Origin: a bacterium
GTDB lineage: Bacteria > Desulfobacterota_D > UBA1144
Length of the DNA stretch: 5,701 bases
Assembly: GCA_002701865.2 (NCBI GenBank)
Contig: NZWH02000004.1
Coordinates: 5,262 to 10,962 of the forward strand
Direction of reading: 5' to 3'
Under the pieces are notes generated by a model. That model searched no databases. It was not told the DNA's origin and worked only from the letters and a program-made list of their open reading frames with translations. Positions 1 to 4,685 of the stretch are shown one piece after another. The position numbers and the translations under genes were made by a program. Within the stretch, counting starts at the first letter, position 1. Each line of letters begins with the position of its first letter.

Positions 1-59
1 TTGATATATTCTATTCTTGAAAAAATATCTTCCCATGTTAAAAATACATTTTTCTTCAT
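1..59 (-). CDS. Start of a possible phosphoribosyltransferase (partial, cut by window edge)
   Basis: Only the first 19 codons are inside the window. They read MKKNVFLTWEDIF followed by SRIEYI. The start ATG overlaps the stop codon of the upstream PTPS gene as ATGA (56-59), and an AAGGA Shine-Dalgarno lies at 66-70, 6 nt before it, so this is very probably a real, translationally coupled gene. The 'h-T-W-E-D-h' pattern about eight residues from the N-terminus resembles the opening of Gpt/xanthine-type phosphoribosyltransferases, which often begin with a strand followed by (V/L)(S/T)W(D/E). The fragment is too short to reach the PRPP loop that would prove it, so the existence of the gene is well supported but the product name is a guess. 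If it is right, a purine phosphoribosyltransferase next to PTPS genes would fit a GTP-derived pterin pathway. Confidence 0.4.
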   Translation of the reverse strand, partial: MKKNVFLTWEDIFSRIEYI

Positions 60-475
60 GACACATCCTTGTAATCAAAAAAATTCTCTGATGTTTCCCA
101 CAGTCTTACATGGTATAGATACGCTGGTTTTGGAATTAATACAACAATTTTATCCCATAAATATTTAGCAATATTTTCACCAGAGGCCCTGATGCTAGTA
201 AAGTATTCTATTTCAATATCCAACCTTTTGTGATCAAGTTCTTCTATGACTTCGCCAACAATCTCGTCTAATTTTACAATATCAATTATCATTCCCGTTA
301 ATTCGTCAACTTCACCGCCCAATGTGAGCTCTAAAGAATAATCGTGTCCATGTCCGTTAGGATTATTACACTTTCCGAATATTTCTTTATTTTCTTTCTC
401 TGTGAACTTATCATTATGTAGCCTGTGAGCAGCACTAAACGAATATATCTTTGTTAAAGTGCAATTATCCAACAT
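56..475 (-). CDS. 6-pyruvoyltetrahydropterin synthase family protein, second copy (139 aa)
   Basis: PTPS-family enzymes convert 7,8-dihydroneopterin triphosphate, derived from GTP, to 6-pyruvoyl- or 6-carboxy-tetrahydropterin; they are Zn-dependent cytosolic oligomers. Zn ligands are visible as H17 (FSAAHR), H42 and H44 (NGHGHDY). The catalytic Cys is C36 in FGKCNNPNGHGH, the Asp-His pair is D81-H82 (LDHK), and the pterin-anchoring Glu is E127 (LWET). The C-x5-HGH spacing and the CNNPNGHGH wording resemble the animal tetrahydrobiopterin-type enzyme more than the C-x3-HGH of typical QueD. I chose ATG 475 because AAGGA lies at 481-485, 5 nt upstream, and because the homology starts there. A longer start at 517 would add 14 residues with no family match and deepen the overlap. 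The gene overlaps the first copy by 11 bp and its stop forms ATGA with the next gene. The usual TTEN motif is replaced by SGEN (98-101). Substrate and product are not determinable from sequence. Confidence 0.88.
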   Translation of the reverse strand: MLDNCTLTKIYSFSAAHRLHNDKFTEKENKEIFGKCNNPNGHGHDYSLELTLGGEVDELTGMIIDIVKLDEIVGEVIEELDHKRLDIEIEYFTSIRASGENIAKYLWDKIVVLIPKPAYLYHVRLWETSENFFDYKDVS

Positions 476-896
476 TCTCTTCCTTCCAATAATCCACAAA
501 CAAATCTTTAGTTTCATATAATCTTACTTTTTGTAATTTACATTCTTCTTTAGAAAGTTTTTCAGAAATGCATTCATATAAAACCTTAGCAAAGTTTTCA
601 GTTGTAGGAATTTGATCGTCAAAAAAGTCAGTATCTTCATTTAAAAACTTATGATCAAATTCTTTCAATGTATCTTTTAAAATAGGTTTGAGTCTATAAA
701 TATTAATAATCATTCCTGTATCAGAATCTACTGGACCTTCTACGGTAGTCTCAAGTACATAATTGTGACCGTGTCCATACTTGCTAGTACACTTTCCAAA
801 AACCTCTAAATTCTTTGACTCAGTCCACTCCTTCCTCCAATATCGATGGGAAGATGAAAACTCAATTTTTTTCGTTAAAGTTGTATATTCAGCCAT
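465..896 (-). CDS. 6-pyruvoyltetrahydropterin synthase family protein, first copy (143 aa)
   Basis: This is a full-length PTPS homologue and paralogue of the gene immediately downstream. All key positions have the same numbering in both proteins: Zn ligands H17 (SSSHR), H42 and H44 (YGHGHNY), catalytic C36 (FGKC), D81-H82 (FDHK) and E100 (PTTEN). The pterin-binding Glu is E128 (LYET). The spacing is C-x5-HGH, as in eukaryotic PTPS rather than typical QueD. Members of the family make 6-pyruvoyl- or 6-carboxy-tetrahydropterin from dihydroneopterin triphosphate. The start at 896 is the natural family N-terminus. It lacks a strong Shine-Dalgarno but has a TATAAT-like box at 919-924, so it may begin its own short-leader transcript as well as be read from the upstream LLM genes. 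Its 3' end overlaps the second copy by 11 bp. Either copy could be the catalytic one, or both could act together in a mixed oligomer, as PTPS normally assembles as a hexamer. Confidence 0.88.
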   Translation of the reverse strand: MAEYTTLTKKIEFSSSHRYWRKEWTESKNLEVFGKCTSKYGHGHNYVLETTVEGPVDSDTGMIINIYRLKPILKDTLKEFDHKFLNEDTDFFDDQIPTTENFAKVLYECISEKLSKEECKLQKVRLYETKDLFVDYWKEENVG

Positions 897-918
897 AAGT
901 CTCTAAGGATAACATCTA

Positions 919-924
919 ATTATA
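919..924 (-). promoter_or_regulatory. Possible -10 element for the tandem PTPS genes
   Basis: On the minus strand this reads TATAAT, a perfect bacterial -10 consensus, 22 nt before the ATG at 896. It lies in the 62-bp gap between the second LLM gene and the PTPS pair, the widest gap in the cluster. No good TTGACA is present at 17 bp; the best nearby match is TAGAAC at 18 bp. In AT-rich DNA such matches arise by chance, so this is only a candidate internal promoter that would let the pterin genes be expressed separately. Confidence 0.4.
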
Positions 925-958
925 AAAAATTTAGTGTCTATTAGTTCTATTTTTAAAC

Positions 959-1888
959 TTACTTAATTACTTCTATAATTTTTTCCATTACCTCTAATGG
1001 ACTTTGTTTTCCAACTGGATTAGGAGTTATTATCGGCATATCGGCTCCAGCCTCAGCAAACTTAGCTAATGTTTCCTTACATTTACCAATTGGGCCTACC
1101 AATGCAAGGTCGCTAACAAGTTCTGGCGTTAAGGCCTCGGCTGGATTCATTCCATCTTCTATAGACTTAACTATATCCTCATACCCGCTTAATTTAAGAA
1201 CTCTTTGGTAAAAAGGTAATCTAGCATATCCCGACAAACCTTTAATCGCACTTTCAACTGCTAAATCCAAATCATCAGATATAAAGGATGGTAGTCCAGT
1301 GGTCATGGTAAATTCTGAATCTAAATTTCCAGAGGATCTTCCTTTATCTACGCAACTTCTCAGTTTTTTTAAATGGTCAGCGCTCGCCAAGTAGGGCATA
1401 AGACCATCAGCTATTTCTCCAGCCAACTCTGCTGTCCTTTCTGTTAATCCAGCTATATAAATTGGCACTGGTGCTACTTTTCTTTTCAGGCTAATCTGAT
1501 CAGAAGAACCGTCTAGATAAGACCTAACTGAGATAACATAATCTCTCATTGACTCTATAGGGTCTCCCATTTCAATTCCCAATCTAGAGTTTACAGGTTT
1601 GTGTGAAACACCTAACCCAAGCAATAATCTACCGCCAGTTAGCTCTTGAATAGTCATAGCTTCTGCGGCACACATAACAGGGTGTCTTAAATATATATTA
1701 GAAATCCAGGTTCCAACTTTAGTTTCTTTGGTGTATTCAGCAAATATCTGCGCATTTGCCAAGGCACTATAAGGCGGAACTTCCGGTGAAAGAAGTGCTT
1801 CTACTGGTGAGTCCTCTGCTAACTTTGCAATTCCAATGAGATTGTCAACCGAACATCCCCAGACTGGTGTTGTTACTGATACTTTCAT
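959..1888 (-). CDS. LLM-class flavin/F420-dependent oxidoreductase, second copy (309 aa)
   Basis: This is a luciferase-like monooxygenase (LLM) superfamily protein, a cytosolic TIM-barrel enzyme using FMN or F420. Family landmarks are an N-terminal strand-helix unit opening with VTTPVWGCSV, the block GGRLLLGLGVSHKPVN at about 85-100 and LAGEIADGLMPYL at about 155-167. A C-terminal PIITPNPVGKQSP segment also occurs in the neighbouring paralogue. The length of about 310 residues is normal for F420-type LLM proteins such as methylenetetrahydromethanopterin reductase-like members. Translation starts at 1888 behind AAGGAG (1898-1903) with 9-nt spacing. It lies 36 bp downstream of its paralogue, to which it looks roughly half identical by eye and almost collinear. 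Where the sister has SAGFYG (26-31), as is usual for LLM proteins, this copy has DSPVEA, a local divergence in the first barrel repeat. The substrate cannot be read from the sequence. Confidence 0.9.
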   Translation of the reverse strand: MKVSVTTPVWGCSVDNLIGIAKLAEDSPVEALLSPEVPPYSALANAQIFAEYTKETKVGTWISNIYLRHPVMCAAEAMTIQELTGGRLLLGLGVSHKPVNSRLGIEMGDPIESMRDYVISVRSYLDGSSDQISLKRKVAPVPIYIAGLTERTAELAGEIADGLMPYLASADHLKKLRSCVDKGRSSGNLDSEFTMTTGLPSFISDDLDLAVESAIKGLSGYARLPFYQRVLKLSGYEDIVKSIEDGMNPAEALTPELVSDLALVGPIGKCKETLAKFAEAGADMPIITPNPVGKQSPLEVMEKIIEVIK

Positions 1889-1897
1889 TTTAATATT

Positions 1898-1903
1898 CTC
1901 CTT
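1898..1903 (-). promoter_or_regulatory. Shine-Dalgarno AAGGAG for the second LLM gene
   Basis: The minus strand reads AAGGAG, 9 nt before the ATG at 1888. This near-consensus site fixes the start and shows that genes inside the cluster rely on standard ribosome binding. Confidence 0.8.
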
Positions 1904-1924
1904 TTAATTTCCTAAATTCTAATT

Positions 1925-2851
1925 TTAATCTAATAATTTAATTAATTCATCCATCATTTGCAATGGGGACTGATTTCCTACTGGAAATGGGGTCAATATT
2001 GGCATAGTTGAGCCATTGTTGAATTGTGCTTCAAGCTGCTTCCTGCAGTTCGAGGGTTTGCCAAAAAGACATAGTTCATTCAACAGTTTGTCTGAGATTG
2101 CTTCTTCAGGTGAGATACCAGACTCAAGCTTTTTAATAATATCTCCAAAACCACTGTTAGTTAGCACTCTTTTATAAGATGGTCTTAGGGCCTGTCTCCC
2201 TACCCCAATTCTTGCAGCTGTAACAGCTTGGTCTACATCATCAGATAAGAAAACCGGCATTCCAGAGGTAAATTCAAATTTCTTATCCCCTGCTTTTGAT
2301 TTTGCTGAAGAATAAAGAGTTTTTAGATGGTCTAAATTTGCCAAATAAGGCATTATGCCATCAGCAAGTTCTCCTGCCAGTGCTGCTGTTCTTTTTGTTA
2401 AACCTGTTATATGAATATCAAAGACTGGGAGATCTCTTTTGATGGGTATTTTCTCGTAATGATCCGAGCTACCATCAGCATAAGACTTAATCTTTATTAC
2501 ATACTGCTTCATAGACTCATACTGATCACCCATATCTATATCAAACACATCATTAACTGGCTTATGAGAATTACCTAATCCTAAAATCATTCTACCTTCA
2601 GAAATTTCTTGAACAGTCATCGCTTCAGAGGCACACATTATAGGCTCTCTCATATATATATTAGTAACCCATGTTCCTATTTTTATTGATTTAGTAGCTT
2701 CAGCCATTACCTGAGCATTTCCAATTGCACTGTAAATCGGAACTTCAGGTGAAAAAATTCCATAAAAACCTGCAGACTCAGCTGTCTTAGCTAAGTGTCT
2801 TAAATCTTTAACGCTACATCCTCTTATTGGCGTTGTTATTCCTATTTTCAT
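1925..2851 (-). CDS. LLM-class flavin/F420-dependent oxidoreductase, first copy (308 aa)
   Basis: This is a TIM-barrel oxidoreductase of the LLM superfamily. Seen in the sequence: an ITTPIRGCSV N-terminus, SPEVPIYSAIGNAQ at 34-47, GRMILGLGNSHKPVN at 86-100 in the cofactor-phosphate region of the family, LAGELADGIMPYL at 158-170, and PILTPFPVGNQSP near the C-terminus. It is collinear with the paralogue downstream. Both keep Cys12, Cys73, the SPEVPxYSA segment and the SHKPVN block, so the two probably share cofactor and substrate type. The start at 2851 follows AAGGGG (2861-2866) with 9-nt spacing, and this site overlaps the stop codon of the radical SAM gene, so the two genes are tightly linked. 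F420 is a plausible cofactor given the family and the DUF385-like gene nearby, but FMN cannot be excluded. No substrate is assigned. Confidence 0.9.
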   Translation of the reverse strand: MKIGITTPIRGCSVKDLRHLAKTAESAGFYGIFSPEVPIYSAIGNAQVMAEATKSIKIGTWVTNIYMREPIMCASEAMTVQEISEGRMILGLGNSHKPVNDVFDIDMGDQYESMKQYVIKIKSYADGSSDHYEKIPIKRDLPVFDIHITGLTKRTAALAGELADGIMPYLANLDHLKTLYSSAKSKAGDKKFEFTSGMPVFLSDDVDQAVTAARIGVGRQALRPSYKRVLTNSGFGDIIKKLESGISPEEAISDKLLNELCLFGKPSNCRKQLEAQFNNGSTMPILTPFPVGNQSPLQMMDELIKLLD

Positions 2852-2860
2852 TATTTAATT

Positions 2861-2866
2861 CCCCTT
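2861..2866 (-). promoter_or_regulatory. Shine-Dalgarno AAGGGG for the first LLM gene
   Basis: AAGGGG on the minus strand is 9 nt before the ATG at 2851. Its first two bases are the last two of the TAA stop of the radical SAM gene (2865-2867), which suggests translational coupling of the two genes. Confidence 0.7.
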
Positions 2867-3755
2867 AATATTGATTTACTACATCTCTGTAATATTCGGA
2901 CCTTAAATCTTTCTCTGACTTCTTAGATATAATTCCCTTGATCTTCTTAACAGTTTTTTCTTTATCCCTAGGATAGATTGCTTTTATTGGAAGATAATTA
3001 GAAATATGATTTGAAAAAAAATGTCCGTTTGTAAGAACAGTGTTTTCCGCAATTATTTCCAACTCTTTTAATATTTGAAATTTATCAGGGAGTTCAAAGT
3101 CTCCACTCTCCCAGGACTTGTATATAGGGGCTCCAGGTCTTACTTGAAGAGAGAGCAATCCAACATAATCAGGATCTCCTTTTGATAGCATATCTGCAGT
3201 TTCATAGGCATGAACAAAGCTTCTTTCTTTACCGCCGACTCCTAACAAGACCATACCTGAAACCTTAATGCCTGCATCTTTAAGTTTCCTCATGGAATCA
3301 ATTGTTTTTATCTTATTAGCACCTTTTTTAATTCTCTTAAGAGTAACATCGTCTCCACTTTCAAAACCTATATAAACCATGTCTAGTCCTGCAGCAGCTA
3401 GCTCTTTTAGATCCTCAGGCTTTTTCCTAAGAATATCACCAACATTTCCATATATAGATATCTGTTTAATATTTTTATTATTTTCATAAATTCTTTTAAT
3501 AGTCTTAAGTAACAACTTTGTTGGCAAAACTAAAGCATTCCCATCAGCTATAAAAGCCTTTTTATATGTTGGGCTTGAATTTTCATTAATGATTTGGAAA
3601 ATCTCTTTTTCAGATCTCATTCTAAACTTCTGATTTGACTCCCTATACATAGCACAATATGTACATGAATTATGCGAGCAGCCAACAGTAGCTTGGATTA
3701 GCAAGCTATTGGCTTCACTCGGTGGTCTAAACATAGGTTGTTCAAATTTAATCAT
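2865..3755 (-). CDS. Radical SAM protein (296 aa), first gene of the cluster
   Basis: The protein has an RPPSEANSLLIQATVGCS N-terminus and a cluster motif C26-x4-C31-x2-C34 (GCSHNSCTYC). This C-x4-C-x2-C spacing is usual for its COG1032/Elp3-like subfamily and is not a defect. These three are the only cysteines in the protein, so it should carry one [4Fe-4S] cluster for reductive cleavage of SAM and no auxiliary cluster. Other subfamily landmarks are FRMRSEKEI, FIADGNALVLP (SAM-binding region), SIYGNVGDIL, DMVYIGFESGDD and LSLQVRPGAPIY. The length is normal. It lacks the features of QueE. Homologues of this type are widespread and mostly uncharacterised, so the reaction is unknown. The start at 3755 has only a weak GAGTGA-like ribosome site but matches the family N-terminus exactly. 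The gene heads the minus-strand cluster, 13 bp before the first LLM gene, and diverges from the small membrane-protein gene. Confidence 0.88.
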   Translation of the reverse strand: MIKFEQPMFRPPSEANSLLIQATVGCSHNSCTYCAMYRESNQKFRMRSEKEIFQIINENSSPTYKKAFIADGNALVLPTKLLLKTIKRIYENNKNIKQISIYGNVGDILRKKPEDLKELAAAGLDMVYIGFESGDDVTLKRIKKGANKIKTIDSMRKLKDAGIKVSGMVLLGVGGKERSFVHAYETADMLSKGDPDYVGLLSLQVRPGAPIYKSWESGDFELPDKFQILKELEIIAENTVLTNGHFFSNHISNYLPIKAIYPRDKEKTVKKIKGIISKKSEKDLRSEYYRDVVNQY

Positions 3756-3807
3756 TTTATATTCACTCTTTTATTCGCTTCTTTATTTATATATACTAAC
3801 ATTTCAT
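3756..3807. promoter_or_regulatory. Divergent intergenic promoter region
   Basis: This 52-bp AT-rich spacer separates the radical SAM gene (minus) from the small membrane-protein gene (plus). It contains a run of alternating T and A at about 3786-3797. On the plus strand it offers TATACT (3792-3797), 10 nt before the ATG at 3808, which would give a very short leader. On the minus strand the same run reads TATATAAA, a candidate -10 for the cluster with a leader of roughly 25-30 nt. No clear -35 box or operator palindrome is visible. Assigned by position and composition only. Confidence 0.45.
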
Positions 3808-3981
3808 ATGAGCATAATTAAAGAACTAATTATTCAAAAACTACCCCCAAAAGCACAAGAGTTTCTTGAGAAATATAAACTTGAGCCAAATGAATTAGAA
3901 GCTTTACCTTACGTCATAGGTATTTTTGGATTTATAGTTTTCTTAATTGGGCTTATTAGCTTAAGCTATGTCCTTTATTAA
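3808..3981 (+). CDS. Small single-pass membrane protein, unknown function (57 aa)
   Basis: The reading frame extends upstream to 3709, but that extension lies antisense to the conserved N-terminus of the radical SAM gene. The ATG at 3808 sits directly after the TATATA-rich promoter region and gives a sensible protein. It starts MSIIKELIIQKLPPKAQEF, continues with a charged linker (EKYKLEPNELEALP, about 20-34), and ends in one hydrophobic membrane segment at about 35-57 (YVIGIFGFIVFLIGLISL region). With no N-terminal signal, it looks like a C-terminally anchored protein with about 34 residues on the cytosolic side. No Shine-Dalgarno is evident and the leader would be very short. Its 3' end overlaps the convergent gene by 21 bp. 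I do not recognise a family. It could be spurious, but the N-terminal polarity and clean hydrophobic segment favour a real gene. Confidence 0.55.
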   Translation: MSIIKELIIQKLPPKAQEFLEKYKLEPNELEALPYVIGIFGFIVFLIGLISLSYVLY

Positions 3982-4311
3982 CCAACCATTAAGGCTATCT
4001 TTAACAGCTATTTCATCTATTTTATTCTTAGTATTATCTTCAATTGATCCATTTTCTTCATTGTAAGTAAGAATGAGGAGCTGTTTAAACTTCCTAGTAG
4101 ATTCTCCTATTATACTTCCAAGGACTACGCACTCAACCCCCCTAACATAAAATATGATGGCTTTTTCTTTTAGTTGAACAATTAAAGAATTTGAAGTTGT
4201 CTTCAAATTAGCTAAATGGTTTAAAGTTCTAGGTTCAACCTCTACTATAAGATAATCTAAATCTTTAAATTCGTTCTTAATATAAGTAAAAAAACTTGCA
4301 AATTTATTCAT
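3961..4311 (-). CDS. Hypothetical protein (116 aa)
   Basis: I do not recognise this protein. It begins MNKFASFFTYIKNEF, has no signal peptide, and shows several strand-like stretches rich in I, V and L (YLIVEVE, SLIVQLKEKAIIFYVRG, CVVLGSIIG, QLLILTYNE), separated by charged segments. This suggests a small soluble alpha/beta or beta-rich domain rather than a membrane protein. It has a single Cys (C61) and no metal or nucleotide motif that I can see. The start at 4311 lacks a Shine-Dalgarno. It diverges from the split-barrel gene across 40 bp and its 3' end overlaps the small membrane-protein gene on the opposite strand by 21 bp. The composition matches the neighbouring genes, so nothing suggests recent transfer. 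Confidence 0.6.
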   Translation of the reverse strand: MNKFASFFTYIKNEFKDLDYLIVEVEPRTLNHLANLKTTSNSLIVQLKEKAIIFYVRGVECVVLGSIIGESTRKFKQLLILTYNEENGSIEDNTKNKIDEIAVKDSLNGWLIKDIA

Positions 4312-4351
4312 TTTTAAAAAAACATCTTTATGTTAGTCTTATAATTATTAC
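4312..4351. promoter_or_regulatory. Divergent promoter region
   Basis: This is a 40-bp AT-rich spacer between the 116-aa gene (minus) and the split-barrel gene (plus). The central CTTATAATTATTA stretch gives TATAAT on the plus strand at 4340-4345 and TATAAG on the minus strand at 4338-4343, so the two divergent -10 boxes would overlap. No -35 consensus is seen for either direction. Confidence 0.5.
4340..4345 (+). promoter_or_regulatory. -10 box TATAAT, likely leaderless start
   Basis: A perfect TATAAT ends 6 nt before the ATG at 4352. The expected transcription start would fall on or next to the A of the ATG, and there is no Shine-Dalgarno in between. This is the arrangement known for leaderless mRNAs in several bacterial phyla. 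The hexamer at 17-bp spacing is AAAAAA, so no -35 supports it. Confidence 0.5.
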
Positions 4352-4681
4352 ATGATTTTAAATATAAAGTCTCCATCAACATTCATCACTAAAGTTTCAA
4401 CTGTAAGCAAGCAATCAAAAAATATAGTGTCAACAAAACTTAAAGTTGTCCTCAAAGATGGATTTTTTTATATAACTAGAAGAAATAGGGACTCTAAATG
4501 GTATAACAATCTTTTATCTGATAATTATGCAGAGATTGAGATTAATGGGAAGCAGCTTAAAGCTACAGCCGAAGAGATGCTCGATGAAGAAGAAAAGAAA
4601 GAGGTATCAGCAATTAAATATGATGATAAAAGAATGTATGACAATAGATTTGGTTTTAAGCTGACCATAAAGGAAGGATAA
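4352..4681 (+). CDS. DUF385/split-barrel nitroreductase-like protein (109 aa)
   Basis: The core KLKVVLKDGFFYITRR at about 29-44, followed by DSKWYNNLLSD (47-57) and AEIEINGKQLKATAEEM (60-76), matches the layout of the deazaflavin (F420)-dependent nitroreductase/split beta-barrel family. There a strand pair is followed by a W-Y-x-N-L-L motif and an 'h-x-h-x-G-x-x-x-x-A-x-A' strand. Family members bind F420 or FMN and reduce nitro compounds, quinones or unknown substrates. At 109 residues it is shorter than typical Ddn-type proteins of about 150, mainly at the N-terminus, where the usual S/T-rich 'GRKSGK' loop is not recognisable. Cofactor binding is therefore uncertain, and a general PPOX-like barrel is an alternative. 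The gene probably has a leaderless transcript. It ends 4 bp before the inferred hflX start, and its last codons form the hflX ribosome site. Confidence 0.55.
   Translation: MILNIKSPSTFITKVSTVSKQSKNIVSTKLKVVLKDGFFYITRRNRDSKWYNNLLSDNYAEIEINGKQLKATAEEMLDEEEKKEVSAIKYDDKRMYDNRFGFKLTIKEG
4670..4677 (+). promoter_or_regulatory. Shine-Dalgarno AAGGAAGG that decides the hflX start
   Basis: AAGGAAGG lies inside the last codons of the split-barrel gene, 8 nt before ATA at 4686. The spacing is ideal for initiation at that codon and fits no in-frame ATG, GTG or TTG. The only nearby ATG (4699) is out of frame and reaches a stop after six codons. Confidence 0.65.
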
Positions 4682-4685
4682 GCTC

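Noticed and set aside
476..517. N-terminal extension of the second PTPS copy starting at ATG 517
   Set aside because: The 14 extra residues match nothing in the family and deepen the overlap with the first copy to 53 bp. ATG 475 has a well-placed AAGGA and aligns with the sister protein.
897..958. Terminator or riboswitch in the 62-bp gap before the PTPS genes
   Set aside because: The stretch is AT-only in character, with no GC-containing stem and no structured leader of useful length. Only a -10-like box stands out.
2865..3755. Radical SAM protein as QueE of a queuosine pathway with the PTPS genes as QueD
   Set aside because: The RPPSE N-terminus, C-x4-C-x2-C motif, length and C-terminal half belong to the COG1032-like family, not to the short QueE fold. 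No queC or folE is present in the window.
3709..3807. Extended start at 3709 for the small membrane protein
   Set aside because: It would lie antisense to the conserved N-terminus of the radical SAM gene and read through the divergent promoter region. ATG 3808 directly follows the promoter-like run.
3951..3966. Hairpin GCTTA / TAAGC between the convergent genes as a terminator
   Set aside because: The stem is only 5 bp and AT-rich, and no U-tract follows in either direction, so it does not qualify as an intrinsic terminator.
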